A DNA stretch of 64,000 bases from Nitrosospira sp. NpAV (GCF_000832065.1 NZ_JXQM01000014.1:1-64000), one strand, 5' to 3'. Counted from the stretch's first letter, positions 25,090 to 36,662 are shown. Notes: generated by a model from the letters alone, not told the origin. Translations and numbers: made by a program.

Positions 25090-26496
25090 ATGACAGTTTA
25101 TTGTTGTGTTGCCGCTCCTTCTCTTTCGCGGCCCGTTGCGAAAATACTGGCGCTACTCGCGCTCCTGGTTGCTTCGGCGGCCTCCGCCACTACGCATGAG
25201 TTCATGCTCGCCAATGGGCTTAAGTTGATCGTCAAGGAAGATCATCGTTCTCCCGTAGTCATTTCTCAGATCTGGTACAAGGCGGGCAGCATTGATGAGC
25301 TGAATGGGACTACAGGGGTAGCTCATGTATTGGAGCATATGATGTTCAAAGGAACCCGCAAAGTCCCCGGCGGTGAATTTTCCAGGCGTATCGCGGCGGC
25401 GGGAGGGCGCGAAAACGCATTCACGAGCCGTGACTACACCGCTTATTTCCAGCAATTACAGAAATCCAGACTACCGCTCGCCATGGAGCTGGAGTCTGAC
25501 CGCATGCGCAATCTCGTGTTGACAGAAGCTGAGTTTGCCAAAGAAATCAAGGTGGTGATGGAAGAACGGCGCTTGCGCACCGATGACCAGCCTCGCGCGC
25601 TGGTGCATGAGAAGATGACCGCCACATCTTTTCAATCGCATCCATACCGGCATCCAGTCATAGGCTGGATGAATGATCTGGAAAATATGAATTTCCGAGA
25701 CGCCAAGGAATGGTATGACCGCTGGTATGCGCCCAATAACGCCGTGCTGGTGGTAGTGGGTGACGTAGACCCGAAAGAAGTGTTCGTTCTGGCGCAAAAG
25801 TACTACGGTTCTATACAGTCGCGCCCGCTATTGCCGTTGAATGAACGCAAGCCGCAGACAGAACCACTACAAATTGGCATCAAGCGGCTTACAGTAAAAG
25901 CGCCCGCGCGTTTGCCGTACCTCGCGATGGGCTATCATGCGCCGGTAGTGCGCAATCCCGCTACGGATTGGGAGCCTTTTGCGTTGGAAATGCTTGCGGG
26001 GGTGCTGGATGGCAACGAATCCGCACGACTCAATAAGGAATTGGTGCGCGAGCAGCGTATTGCCAACTCGGCGGGCGCGGGTTACGACTCCACCGCACGC
26101 GGTCCCGGCATGTTTTATCTCGATGGTACGCCCAGCGAAGGGAAAACGGTGGCCGATCTGGAAGTCGCTTTACGTGCGGAAGTGGAAAAACTTGTGCGCG
26201 AAGGTGTAACTGAAGAGGAGCTTGCGCGAGTCAAGGCTCAGGTCGTGGCTGGCCATGTCTTTCAGCTCGACTCGATGTTTTATCAAGCGATGCAGATCGG
26301 CCAGCTGGAAAGTATTGGAATGTCCCACCGTGATGTGGAGACGATGTTGAAAAAGCTGCAAGCTGTTACCGCCGAACAAGTGCGCGAGGTGGCAAAAAAA
26401 TATTTGAAGGATGACAGTCTGACGGTTGCGGTGCTCGACCCGCAGCCACTGGAACAGAAAGCTCCTTTTGCCGCGCCTAGCGGGCTGCGTCACTGA
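25090..26496 (+). CDS. M16 family zinc metallopeptidase (catalytic subunit)
   Basis: 468 residues with a signal sequence (hydrophobic LALLALLVASAASA, about 19-33). The inverted zinc motif HVLEH (His79, Glu82, His83) and a downstream Glu in KVVMEERRLR mark an active pitrilysin/M16 peptidase; it is the processing-peptidase-like bacterial form. The following gene encodes a homologue without the zinc motif, and such pairs act as a two-subunit enzyme, probably in the periplasm. No strong Shine-Dalgarno precedes the ATG. The substrate is unknown. Confidence 0.92.
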   Translation: MTVYCCVAAPSLSRPVAKILALLALLVASAASATTHEFMLANGLKLIVKEDHRSPVVISQIWYKAGSIDELNGTTGVAHVLEHMMFKGTRKVPGGEFSRRIAAAGGRENAFTSRDYTAYFQQLQKSRLPLAMELESDRMRNLVLTEAEFAKEIKVVMEERRLRTDDQPRALVHEKMTATSFQSHPYRHPVIGWMNDLENMNFRDAKEWYDRWYAPNNAVLVVVGDVDPKEVFVLAQKYYGSIQSRPLLPLNERKPQTEPLQIGIKRLTVKAPARLPYLAMGYHAPVVRNPATDWEPFALEMLAGVLDGNESARLNKELVREQRIANSAGAGYDSTARGPGMFYLDGTPSEGKTVADLEVALRAEVEKLVREGVTEEELARVKAQVVAGHVFQLDSMFYQAMQIGQLESIGMSHRDVETMLKKLQAVTAEQVREVAKKYLKDDSLTVAVLDPQPLEQKAPFAAPSGLRH

Positions 26497-26638
26497 GTGA
26501 CATGGGTCTGGTCCCGATCCTGTGTGGTTAATTGGAAAAAGATGTTTCCCGCTATCGCAAAAAATTATTACTCGATCAAGATAACGCCGATCAGTATTGA
26601 GGTTAAAAAGTGATTCAGAATTATCCGGAGAGGTTTTG

Positions 26639-27949
26639 ATGCCAGTGATACGTTGCATATTTATTCTGCTTCTGGGCGCCTGTTCCCAATGGGCGTCCGC
26701 CACCCTGCCAATCCAGCACTGGCAGGCGGCTTCGGGTGCACAGGTATATTTTGTCGAGAGCCGTGATTTGCCGATACTCGATGTCAGCGTGGATTTCAGC
26801 GCGGGTAGCAGTACCGACACGCCGGATAAATCCGGCCGTGCGGGTCTCGTGCTGTATCTGCTGAGTCTAGGTGCAGGGGGGCTGTCCGAAGACCAGATTG
26901 CCAAAGCGATAGCGGACGTCGGCGCCCAACTGGGTGCTCATTTCGATCAAGACCGAGCGGGCGTTACGCTGCGCACATTGAGCAACGCGCGGGAACGGAA
27001 GCAAGCACTCGATATACTCGGCCGGCTCATACAGCATCCTGAGTTTGTGGTCAGCGTCCTGGAGCGGGAGCAGCAGCGGATAATTGCCGGATTGAAAGAA
27101 GCCGATACCAAACCAGACCTCATCGCTGATCGCTTACTGATGAAGATGCTCTACGGCAGCCATCCTTACGGATTGCGAGGTTCGGGCGAGATTGAGACGG
27201 TGGGTGCATTGCGGCGCGACGATCTGATGGATTTTTACCGGTCCCGTTATTCCGCAGCGGGGGCGGTCGTGTCCATCATGGGAGACGTAAGCCGTGCAGA
27301 AGCGGCCGCCATTGCTGAATCGCTGACGAATGAACTGCCGCAAGGCAAACCTGCGGATGTTGTGCCGGCGGTGACAGCACCCGCCCCGGAGATAAAGAGA
27401 ATCGCTCATCCCGCAACACAAAGCCATATTCAGCTTGCTTATCCGGGACTGCGACGCGATGATCCCGATTATTTTCCGCTACTCGTCGGCAATCATGTAT
27501 TGGGCGGTGGGGGATTCACCTCGCGTCTGATGGAAGAGATCCGGCAGAAACGCGGATTGGCTTACAGCGTTCATAGCCATTTCTCCCCACTCAGAGAGAA
27601 GGGACCGTTCGAAATCAGTTTGCAAACCAGGAAAGAGCAGTCGGAAGAGGCGCTGGTACTGACGCGGAAAGTTCTAGCGGACTTCGTGTCGGGGGGGCCA
27701 ACAGAAAAAGAACTTGCGGAAGCCAAGCAGAATATTATCGGCAGTTTTCCATTACGCATAGACAGTAACAGGAAAATTCTCGGATATCTCGCCGTGATTG
27801 GTTTTTACGATCTGCCGCTCACTTATCTGGATGATTACCTGAAAGCGGTGGAAAATGTGACTGTCGCTCAAATCAAGGACGCTTTCCAGCGCCGTATCAA
27901 ACCTGAAGGGATGGTGGGTGTTGTGGTGGGAGCATTGGAAAAGAAATAG
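26639..27949 (+). CDS. M16 family peptidase-like protein, non-catalytic partner
   Basis: 436 residues from the ATG at 26639 (GGAGAGG 6 nt upstream), beginning with a signal peptide (MPVIRCIFILLLGACSQWASA, with a possible lipobox LLLGAC). The position of the HXXEH motif reads AGLVLYLLSLGAG, so no zinc can be bound. The C-terminal domain keeps the RRDDLMDFYRSRYSAAGAVVSIMGDV and GGGGFTSRLMEEIRQKRGLAYSV segments of M16 substrate-binding subunits. It is 142 bp downstream of the catalytic gene, and the two are expected to form a heterodimer. Confidence 0.9.
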   Translation: MPVIRCIFILLLGACSQWASATLPIQHWQAASGAQVYFVESRDLPILDVSVDFSAGSSTDTPDKSGRAGLVLYLLSLGAGGLSEDQIAKAIADVGAQLGAHFDQDRAGVTLRTLSNARERKQALDILGRLIQHPEFVVSVLEREQQRIIAGLKEADTKPDLIADRLLMKMLYGSHPYGLRGSGEIETVGALRRDDLMDFYRSRYSAAGAVVSIMGDVSRAEAAAIAESLTNELPQGKPADVVPAVTAPAPEIKRIAHPATQSHIQLAYPGLRRDDPDYFPLLVGNHVLGGGGFTSRLMEEIRQKRGLAYSVHSHFSPLREKGPFEISLQTRKEQSEEALVLTRKVLADFVSGGPTEKELAEAKQNIIGSFPLRIDSNRKILGYLAVIGFYDLPLTYLDDYLKAVENVTVAQIKDAFQRRIKPEGMVGVVVGALEKK

Positions 27950-27988
27950 AAGGTAGTATCCAATTCCTTATCACGCGTTTTGCCTGGT

Positions 27989-29269
<1,281 letters not shown>

Positions 29270-29302
29270 GCACGCTTACCGCAACGTGACTCACAATGGG
29301 AG

Positions 29303-30043
29303 TTACTCAGGTTTCCCCTGCAGGATAGCAAGCTCCTCCGGGATAGCATAGCGCCGTGGTCCGAAGATTGCTGTACCGATACGAACCATGGTTGCGCCTT
29401 CTTCGATAGCGATATCCAGATCCTCCGACATACCCATCGAGATTGTGTCAAGGTCATAGCCAGCCTGCTTGAGCCGATCGTAAGTTTCCTTCAACATGCG
29501 GAACTGGCTGCGTTGCAAAGCTGTCGCTTTAGTAAGCTCGGGAATGGCCATCACTCCTCGTAGTTTCAGGCGGGGCAATCCCACTACGTACGCTGCCAGA
29601 TCGGCGGCTTCCTCGGGCGCCACACCGCTCTTGCTATCCTCTCCGCTCACGTTTACCTGCACGCATACCTGAAGGGGCGGCAACGACTCGGGTCTATCCT
29701 TCGACAAGCGGTCGGCAATTTTTTTCCGGTCTATGCTATGCACCCAGGTGAAGTTCTCCGCGATGCGTTTTGTTTTATTGCTCTGGATGGGTCCGATGAA
29801 ATGCCACTCGATGGGCAAATCGGCGAGCGCCGGCATTTTAGCCAGCGCCTCCTGGAGATAATTCTCTCCGAAAATAGTCTGTCCAGCCGCAAAGGCCTCA
29901 CGCAGGCACTCGGCAGGGTTGGTTTTACTTGCAGCTAAAAGTGTAATCGCTTCGGGTTGCCGGCCGGTTTTGCTGGCAATCTCCCTGATACGGGTTCTTA
30001 CCTTCTGTAAGCCCGACGCAATGGTGGTCGTATTGGGTTCCAT
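29303..30043 (-). CDS. YggS family pyridoxal phosphate homeostasis protein
   Basis: 246 residues, a single TIM-barrel domain. PLP binds Lys40 in TLLAASKTNPAECLREAF. Other family segments are FGENYLQEALAKM, IEWHFIGPIQSNKTKRIAE, CVQVNVSGEDSKSG and the phosphate-binding SMGMSEDLDIAIEEGATMVRIGTAIFG. YggS has no known enzymatic activity; it binds PLP and balances vitamin B6 and amino-acid pools. It stands alone; proC, a frequent neighbour, is not here. Confidence 0.93.
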   Translation of the reverse strand: MEPNTTTIASGLQKVRTRIREIASKTGRQPEAITLLAASKTNPAECLREAFAAGQTIFGENYLQEALAKMPALADLPIEWHFIGPIQSNKTKRIAENFTWVHSIDRKKIADRLSKDRPESLPPLQVCVQVNVSGEDSKSGVAPEEAADLAAYVVGLPRLKLRGVMAIPELTKATALQRSQFRMLKETYDRLKQAGYDLDTISMGMSEDLDIAIEEGATMVRIGTAIFGPRRYAIPEELAILQGKPE

Positions 30044-30272
30044 TTTTTTACCTTTTATGATGCTTCCATATGATATTCAGCAGGAGAGATGAAGCGAAGC
30101 GCAACCTATCATTTCTATATAAAGCACCAAACCAGGGGGTGGTTCATAGGCCAATTTAAATGGGTCCGCAGCCCAGGCAATATTCTCTACCAGGATGCAA
30201 AAATATCGAACGTGAGCATAGTAGAGCTACTGAACTATTCGGTCAAGAATAAAGGCACATGGTGCGAGAACG

Positions 30273-33200
30273 TCAGTAAATCACTTTGATATTCTCTACC
30301 TTGAAGTGCGCTGACAGCGATTGCAGCAAATTGTCTTGCAGGCTTACGCGCCATGCATCACCCAGCTCCAGTTCACACACCGCCTTTTCATTGCGATAAA
30401 TCACCGACACCGGACAGTACGCATTGGCGCGTTGGCTATTGTCAACTTTGCCGGCATTAATGCTGCCACGATAGGGTGCAAGCAGCTCTTTCAGCTTGAC
30501 TGCGTCGGCTAATCCATTGCAGTGCAGCTTCATGCGTTTGGCGTAGCGTGAGCGGGCACTGTCGAGGCTATATAATTGATCGGCGGCGATACGCAATTCA
30601 TCACTATTCTCGTCGTCACCCCTTTTATGGTTCACCCTGGCCTCTACCAAAAGTAGTTGATCTTCTTTTAGCCAGCTGCGTACAGACTCGAATAGTTCAT
30701 TGTACACAACAACCTCTACCCGGGCGGCGCCGTCGTCCAGTACGATCACTCCCATCTTGCCACGGCGAGTCATCTGCGTGCGCACGGCATAGATGATTCC
30801 CGCCAGAAGTTGCGGCTCCCGTTGGGGATTCAATCGGTCCAGTCGTGTGCGTACGAAACCTTTCAGGTCTTCCGCATAGTCATTGAAGGGGTGACCGCTC
30901 AAATAGAACCCGAGTGCCATTTTTTCGTTCTTCAATTTTTCTTTTTCCGCCCACGGCGGAACGTTAATCAAACTTGTTTGTTCCATGGAGTCGTCACTCT
31001 CGCCAAACAAACTCACCTGATTAATCGCACGACCGGCTTGCTCGGCGGCTTCAAGTGCAATACCGACCGATGCCAGCAAGCCCGCCCGATGACTATTGAC
31101 GGCATCAAACGCGCCGGCGCGGATAAGCGATTCCACCACGCGGCGATTGACAATGCGTTTGTCCACCCGCCGGCAGAAATCGAACAAATCAATGTAGGGC
31201 CCACCTTGATCACGCGCCTTGATAATCGCGGTAATCGCCGATTCCCCCGTCCCTTTCACCGCCCCCAGACCATAGCGTATGGTTTTTCCATCTACCGGAA
31301 CAAAACGATGACTGGAAAGATTGATGTCGGGTGGCAGGATGGCGAGCCCATTGGCAATGCCATCCTCAAAAAAAGCATGCACCTTATCCGTATCGTCCAT
31401 ATCGGCGGACAGCGTGGCCGCCAAAAATTCAGCGGGATAATGCGCTTTGAGGTAGGCGGTCTGAAATGCAATCAGGGCATAAGCTGCCGCGTGCGACTTG
31501 TTGAAGCCGTAACCCGCGAATTTCTCCATCAAGCTGAATAACTCGGTCGCGTCGCGTTCTGTCAAGCCGTTCCTGGTGGCGCCGGCAACGAAAATATCGC
31601 GTTGCATGGCCATTTCTTCGACTTTTTTCTTGCCCATTGCCCGCCGCAGCAGGTCGGCACTCCCGAGACTATAGCCACCTATCACCTGAGCGATTTGCAT
31701 GACCTGCTCCTGGTAGATCATTACGCCATAAGTGGGCTCGAGTATGGGCTGCAAACGTGGATCAAGATACTCCACGCGCTTGCCATGCTTGCGTTCGGTA
31801 AATTCGGGAATCAGGGCCATCGGCCCTGGACGATACAATGCTACCAGCGCGATGATGTCTTCAAAACAGTCAGGTTTTGCCTTCTGCAACAGATCTTTCA
31901 TGCCCCGGGATTCGAACTGGAAAATTCCGACGGCATTGCCTTGCCGCAGCAGTGCGTAGGTGGTCGGATCGTCCATGGGGAGATTATCCAGAGAAAAGGC
32001 CGCCAGGTTCGGCTTTGCCGGGTCGGCAGCTGCCTGGCTTACGCCAATGGCGGACTGTCCAGGTTTACACATTCCGCCCTCCGGTTTTCGCTGCCTGATG
32101 TATCTGACAGTCCAGTCCAGGATGGTCAATGTTCGCAGGCCCAGAAAGTCGAACTTCACCAGACCGATTTTTTCCACATCATCTTTATCTAGTTGGCTTA
32201 TTACCGAATCACCCAGGTCCGTGCAGTAGACGGGGCAAAAATCAGTAATCTTCCCCGATGCGATCAGTACCCCCCCGGCGTGCATGCCAACATTGCGTGT
32301 AAGCCCTTCGAGACGTTCGGCCAGTTCCAGCAGATTGCGTACCTCTTCCTCGGTTTGCGCGCGCTGATTCAGCTGCGGTTCTTCGGCACGCGCTTTTTTC
32401 AGGGTCATACCAAGGTCAAACGGTACCAGCTTTGCCAATTGATCGACGAAGTTGTAAGGCAAATCCAGTACTCGCCCAACATCGCGCACCACCGCTTTTG
32501 CCGCCATGGTGCCAAATGTTGCAATCTGCGAAACACTCTCGGCGCCATACTTCTGTTTGACATAATCGATCACATGTTCACGCCCGTCCTGGCAAAAATC
32601 GATGTCAAAATCAGGCATCGAAACACGTTCCGGGTTCAGGAAGCGTTCAAACAGTAAATCGTAGCGAAGCGGATCGAGGTCGGTGATACCCAGGGAGTAA
32701 GCCACCAGCGAGCCCGCGCCGGAGCCCCGGCCGGGACCCACCGGCACCCCATTGTGCTTGGCCCAGTTGATGAAATCGGCAACGATCAGAAAATATCCGG
32801 CGAATCCCATCTGCACAATGGTGGAGGCCTCGAAATCCAGCCGTGCGCGATATTTTGGCATTTGCGCATTGCGCTCGGTGATATCGGGATAGAGGGCTTT
32901 CATGCGCTCTTCAAGGCCGACTTCCGATTGAGCGCGTAGATACAGTTCCAGACTCTGGTTGTTGGGCGTGGGAAACAGTGGGAGACGGTTGACTCCCAAT
33001 TCCAGTGCGAGATTGCAGCGCTTGGCGAGTTCTACCGTGTTGGCGAGCGCAGCCGGTATATCGGCGAACAGTGCTGCCATCTCCGCCTGGGTCTTGAAAT
33101 ACTGCTCTTCGGTGCAATGCTTCGGGCGCCGGCGGTCGCCCAGTACATAACCTTCCGCGATACATACCCGCGCCTCATGCGCCTTGTAATCGTCAGGATT

Positions 33201-33827
33201 CAGAAACTGTACCGATTGTGTTGCCACCACCGGTAGGCGCAATGTGGACGCCAACGCCAGCGAGCGCTGCAAGAGAGTCTCGGTATTGGCGTGTCCTATT
33301 CGCTGCACTTCGATATAAAAACGGTCCGGGAACAAATCTGACCACTCGCGCGCCAGTGTTTCCGCCTGAGCCGGATTATTTTGCATCAACATCAGACCAA
33401 TATCACCAACGTTCGCCCCGGACAGGGCAATCAGTCCAGCTGTTCCGCTTCCACCTTCGGTAAACCAGGATTTTCTGATTTCCGCCCGGCCCTGGCGCTG
33501 GTTTTCACGATAGGCGCGCGACAGCAGGCGGCACAACAATAGGTAGCCCGAGTTGGATTGGCACAACAATAAAATACGCGCGGGTTTGTTCGGATCATCT
33601 TCGTTACTTATCCAGACATCGCAGCCGATGATCGGTTTTATGCCTTTGGCACGCGCCTCCTGGTAAAACTTCACCATGCCGAACAGATTGGAAAGATCCG
33701 TCAGCGCTAGAGCGGGCATATTGTCCGACGCCGCTTTTGCCACCGCATCGTCGATGCGCACGATGCCATCCACGACGGAATACTCGCTATGCATGCGCAG
33801 GTGGACAAAGATGGGAGATGTGACCAT
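30273..33827 (-). CDS. dnaE: DNA polymerase III alpha subunit
   Basis: 1184 residues, the catalytic subunit of the chromosomal replicase. Order: PHP domain (HLRMHSEYSVVDGIVRIDDAV at the start), polymerase palm with the catalytic Asp pair in MPDFDIDFCQDGREHVIDYV (about residues 400-420), fingers with GRGSGAGSLVAYSLGITDLDP and KMAxKAVVRDVGR-like segments, helix-hairpin-helix region (TYGVMIYQEQVMQ to GYGFNKSHAAAYALIAFQTAYLK), OB fold (LLAGIIYAVRTQMTRRGKMG) and C-terminal tau-binding part. Length is usual. Monocistronic, with 229 bp to yggS. Confidence 0.98.
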   Translation of the reverse strand: MVTSPIFVHLRMHSEYSVVDGIVRIDDAVAKAASDNMPALALTDLSNLFGMVKFYQEARAKGIKPIIGCDVWISNEDDPNKPARILLLCQSNSGYLLLCRLLSRAYRENQRQGRAEIRKSWFTEGGSGTAGLIALSGANVGDIGLMLMQNNPAQAETLAREWSDLFPDRFYIEVQRIGHANTETLLQRSLALASTLRLPVVATQSVQFLNPDDYKAHEARVCIAEGYVLGDRRRPKHCTEEQYFKTQAEMAALFADIPAALANTVELAKRCNLALELGVNRLPLFPTPNNQSLELYLRAQSEVGLEERMKALYPDITERNAQMPKYRARLDFEASTIVQMGFAGYFLIVADFINWAKHNGVPVGPGRGSGAGSLVAYSLGITDLDPLRYDLLFERFLNPERVSMPDFDIDFCQDGREHVIDYVKQKYGAESVSQIATFGTMAAKAVVRDVGRVLDLPYNFVDQLAKLVPFDLGMTLKKARAEEPQLNQRAQTEEEVRNLLELAERLEGLTRNVGMHAGGVLIASGKITDFCPVYCTDLGDSVISQLDKDDVEKIGLVKFDFLGLRTLTILDWTVRYIRQRKPEGGMCKPGQSAIGVSQAAADPAKPNLAAFSLDNLPMDDPTTYALLRQGNAVGIFQFESRGMKDLLQKAKPDCFEDIIALVALYRPGPMALIPEFTERKHGKRVEYLDPRLQPILEPTYGVMIYQEQVMQIAQVIGGYSLGSADLLRRAMGKKKVEEMAMQRDIFVAGATRNGLTERDATELFSLMEKFAGYGFNKSHAAAYALIAFQTAYLKAHYPAEFLAATLSADMDDTDKVHAFFEDGIANGLAILPPDINLSSHRFVPVDGKTIRYGLGAVKGTGESAITAIIKARDQGGPYIDLFDFCRRVDKRIVNRRVVESLIRAGAFDAVNSHRAGLLASVGIALEAAEQAGRAINQVSLFGESDDSMEQTSLINVPPWAEKEKLKNEKMALGFYLSGHPFNDYAEDLKGFVRTRLDRLNPQREPQLLAGIIYAVRTQMTRRGKMGVIVLDDGAARVEVVVYNELFESVRSWLKEDQLLLVEARVNHKRGDDENSDELRIAADQLYSLDSARSRYAKRMKLHCNGLADAVKLKELLAPYRGSINAGKVDNSQRANAYCPVSVIYRNEKAVCELELGDAWRVSLQDNLLQSLSAHFKVENIKVIY

Positions 33828-34246
33828 ATTGTCGCGGTCTGGATTAATGTTTGGTCTCAGGGATCGATCGCTGTCGAGCTTACTTTTATGGAATCGACCG
33901 GTGGCTCAACACTCAGGCAATATCGAAAATCGACATTCGATTTTACACCAATTGCCCATACCCAAACTTTTACTCCCTCTTGGCCGCGTTCCGGAAAGTA
34001 GATCCGCTTCCAATGGTAAGACGCATGTTATGCGGGGCATTTCCGGCACCGGATTATTGCGAACGGATGCGTTTATTCCCGCTGGGGCGGTGGGTGTCGC
34101 TTCACCCAATGCATTTCAGAGCATGCCTAACCTGGCCGTTTTATAAATTGACGCACGCTCTGCTGGTTCTCTGTTTCATATGAAAATTTTGTTCAACCGG
34201 GCGGATGAGCAACTACGCCACTCTTTCCCAAAGTCTCGCATACCGG
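33828..34246. other. Intergenic region between the hydrolase gene and dnaE
   Basis: Both flanking genes are on the minus strand; this stretch should hold the dnaE promoter. I can support no gene, strong hairpin or repeat in it. Several overlapping frames run through it in different phases, none protein-like. Confidence 0.5.
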
Positions 34247-35287
34247 TTAAGAAGTTCTCAGCGCAGATAAATTCATTTGGGGACTGCGGTAGACTTCAGC
34301 GCCCTGTTCCACGAAAAAGCTGATAATTCTTTCCGGCAGCCATGTCAGCCTCCCCGGAAAAGGTGCGTTAAGAAATCCCGCGTGGCCTCCCTCCTCGGGA
34401 AACTCTAGCGTGACAAAGGGGGAAACCTCATTGGGTTCAGGCAACGCGGATGCCGGCATGAAAGGATCGTTGAAGGCATTGATGACGAGCGTAGGCACCT
34501 GGATGTGCTTGAGCCATGGCTTGCTACTGGATTGGTGCCAGTAGTCTTCGGCATCTCGAAAGCCATGCAGCGGTGCGGTCACCAGGTTGTCGAATTGATA
34601 TAACGTAGTGCATGCGGCTACCGCGCCCGCATCAAACAGACCGGGAAAGCGGCCAAATTTCTCCAGCGCCTTGCGTTTCAACGTATCGAGAAAGTGACGG
34701 GTATAAAGCAGGTTGAAGCCGGATGCCAGGGCGCTTCCCGCAGCGGCCAGATCCAGCGGTACGGAAACCGCCGCGGCGCTGTCGATCAGCTGTCGGGCGT
34801 GCTGACCTTGCTCACCCAGCCATTTCAGAAAAGCATTTCCCCCCAGCGACACTCCGGCCACATAAAGCGGCGCGGAACTCGACAGCTTGTTTTGTTCACT
34901 TATCCTGCGCAGTATCCAATTGATTTCTATTGAATCGCCGGCGTGATAAGCACGCGGCAGACGATTGGGCGAACCCGAGCAGCCACGAAAATGCACGACT
35001 CCGCCGCGCCAGCCCAGATCCCGCAGCATGGTCATCATACTCAGAATGTAATGACTGCATGAATCTCCTTCAAGCCCATGAAACAGCACCACCAGCGGCG
35101 CATCGGCAGGATTGTCCAACCAGTCGATATCAATGAAGTCGCCATCATCCAGTTCCCAGCGTTCGCGCCGGTAAGTAACCCGCGGACGTGACAGCAGGTA
35201 AGGATAAATGGTCTGCGCGTGGCCTCCCCGCAACCATGTAGGGGCCATATAGGGTTTGGCGCGTAAAGGGAGGGTGGAGATTTTCAC
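34247..35287 (-). CDS. Alpha/beta hydrolase, YheT family
   Basis: 346 residues. The N-terminal YMAPTWLRGGHAQTIYPYLL is the signature of the YheT/EMB8 (UPF0017) group. The fold carries LVVLFHGLEGDSCSHYI (oxyanion region), the nucleophile elbow VAGVSLGGNAFLKWLGE with Ser in GxSxGG, an Asp in NAFNDPFMPASA and His in EEGGHAGFL. Natural substrate is not established; relatives act on esters. The gene is isolated on the minus strand. Confidence 0.92.
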   Translation of the reverse strand: MKISTLPLRAKPYMAPTWLRGGHAQTIYPYLLSRPRVTYRRERWELDDGDFIDIDWLDNPADAPLVVLFHGLEGDSCSHYILSMMTMLRDLGWRGGVVHFRGCSGSPNRLPRAYHAGDSIEINWILRRISEQNKLSSSAPLYVAGVSLGGNAFLKWLGEQGQHARQLIDSAAAVSVPLDLAAAGSALASGFNLLYTRHFLDTLKRKALEKFGRFPGLFDAGAVAACTTLYQFDNLVTAPLHGFRDAEDYWHQSSSKPWLKHIQVPTLVINAFNDPFMPASALPEPNEVSPFVTLEFPEEGGHAGFLNAPFPGRLTWLPERIISFFVEQGAEVYRSPQMNLSALRTS

Positions 35288-35483
35288 GCTAAGTCTTTAT
35301 CAGACACAAATTCCAACTGGTGGCCAATAAACTAAGGATCAAGTTTATCAATAAGTTACAACACAATGAGCCGTTAGAGCCGATTGCACATCATAACATG
35401 CGGAGCTTATCAGCTTGGCGAGCTGTTTTCAGCTGATTGCAAAGGTGGGTGCGGGATGCCAACGCAACAACTGTACGCTGCAA

Positions 35484-35506
35484 ACAAAAACCCGCCGAAG
35501 CGGGTC
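35484..35506 (-). terminator. Intrinsic terminator of the PEP-CTERM gene
   Basis: On the minus strand ACCCGC-TTCG-GCGGGT is followed by TTTTTG, 23 bp past the PEP-CTERM stop codon. A six-pair GC-rich stem with a stable UUCG tetraloop and a U tract. Confidence 0.8.
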
Positions 35507-35528
35507 TGTTTTGACGCGTGAATTGGTT

Positions 35529-36662
35529 TTACGATTTCTTGCGGCGGCTCAAACCCAGACCCGCCAGGCCGAGGCCAAGAAGTGCAAGCGTGGCAGGTTC
35601 GGGCACCTCACCGACCTGCGCTGCCGTATCCGGGATATTATTTACAGTGCCAGTCAGGTTCAGGGTGAGGCTATAGGAAGCCCGGCTGGATGCCGCGCCG
35701 ACATCCGCGTCCGACAGGCTTAATAGGTAGCTGGCGCTGAAAACTCCAGCAGAGGAGGTATCCAGCATGGCCAGCCAGTCGTGGCTTGAACCCTGGCCCA
35801 AGCTGCCGAAGCTACCTAGGTCAGTTAATAGCGTGCCGATGTCGCCGCTGCCGGAGATGCTGTCGAGATCGAGGCCGACCCGGTTGTCATCAGCCAGATT
35901 GAAGAGATTGAATCCAAGAGTGGCAGCATCACCCACGAAGAACGTTCCGAAATCCAGGTTCAGGGTCAACATCGTTGAGGAATCGTCGAAGGATGGCGCG
36001 GCATGTAACAAGTAGTCATAAGTGGCACCAACATTGCCCGCCCAGGTGACCGTGTACTCTGTCGTCTCCGTGCCGGTGAATTGGGCACTGGTCTGGGTTG
36101 CCGTCAGTGTCGGGGCTGTGCGTGCCAGCGTTACATCGCCGGTGCCGACATAGTTATCAAGGTTGGCGGATGATACCGCCTGATTCAGGTTGGTGGTGGT
36201 GGCGGAACTCGTGGTAGCACTGCCGGTACACGCCCCCCTACGATTATCCGTGCATGAATCGCTACCACTGATAGCCGGTAAAAAAGTAGCATTTACACCC
36301 GGTCCCGAGATATTGGCGGTGCTACTGCCAGTCCCATTCGTGGTCCCATTGGTGTTAGCGCCGGTATTGGGGCCATCCGTGGATCGAACCCAGGTGCTTT
36401 GTGTGCGCGTCGAAGTGAGATTCAGGGTGGTGCCCATCAGCACGCCCTGATTCGAGTTGAACTGGCTGATGGTACTGGTTCCGAGACTGGCACCGTTGTT
36501 GTTGCTGGCGCTGCCACCTTCGGTATCGGAAGCGCTTGCGGAGTTGCTAAAGCCTGTCGGGGAGGTATTAATCAGAAGAGCACTGGCTGGCAGCGGGATC
36601 AGCACCAAAGCACTCAATGCGAAAGTGATTTTTTGGTGCAGAGTCTTGGGTATGAATCTCAT
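35529..36662 (-). CDS. PEP-CTERM sorting domain protein, exported
   Basis: 377 residues. A signal peptide (about 1-28, with ALSALVLIPLPASA) and a C-terminal PEP-CTERM tripartite signal: VPEPATLALLGLGLAGLGLSR followed by RKKS. Such proteins are exported, processed by exosortase and linked to exopolysaccharide production. The middle is very rich in Ser, Thr, Asn and Gly (SNSASASDTEGGSASNNNG; NTNGTTNGTGSSTANIS), suggesting a disordered, possibly glycosylated surface protein, then a beta-rich part. One Cys pair around SDSCTDNRRGACTG may form a disulfide. Specific role unknown; no exosortase gene is in the window. Confidence 0.9.
   Translation of the reverse strand: MRFIPKTLHQKITFALSALVLIPLPASALLINTSPTGFSNSASASDTEGGSASNNNGASLGTSTISQFNSNQGVLMGTTLNLTSTRTQSTWVRSTDGPNTGANTNGTTNGTGSSTANISGPGVNATFLPAISGSDSCTDNRRGACTGSATTSSATTTNLNQAVSSANLDNYVGTGDVTLARTAPTLTATQTSAQFTGTETTEYTVTWAGNVGATYDYLLHAAPSFDDSSTMLTLNLDFGTFFVGDAATLGFNLFNLADDNRVGLDLDSISGSGDIGTLLTDLGSFGSLGQGSSHDWLAMLDTSSAGVFSASYLLSLSDADVGAASSRASYSLTLNLTGTVNNIPDTAAQVGEVPEPATLALLGLGLAGLGLSRRKKS

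Noticed and set aside
30089-30289. 66-aa plus-strand frame between yggS and dnaE, with AGGAGAG touching its ATG
   Set aside because: The Shine-Dalgarno is too close to the ATG, the frame overlaps the end of dnaE, and the protein has no recognisable feature.
31602-32192. 196-aa plus-strand frame antisense to dnaE, and other long frames opposite dnaE
   Set aside because: They are shadows of the strongly coding dnaE in a GC-rich codon pattern.
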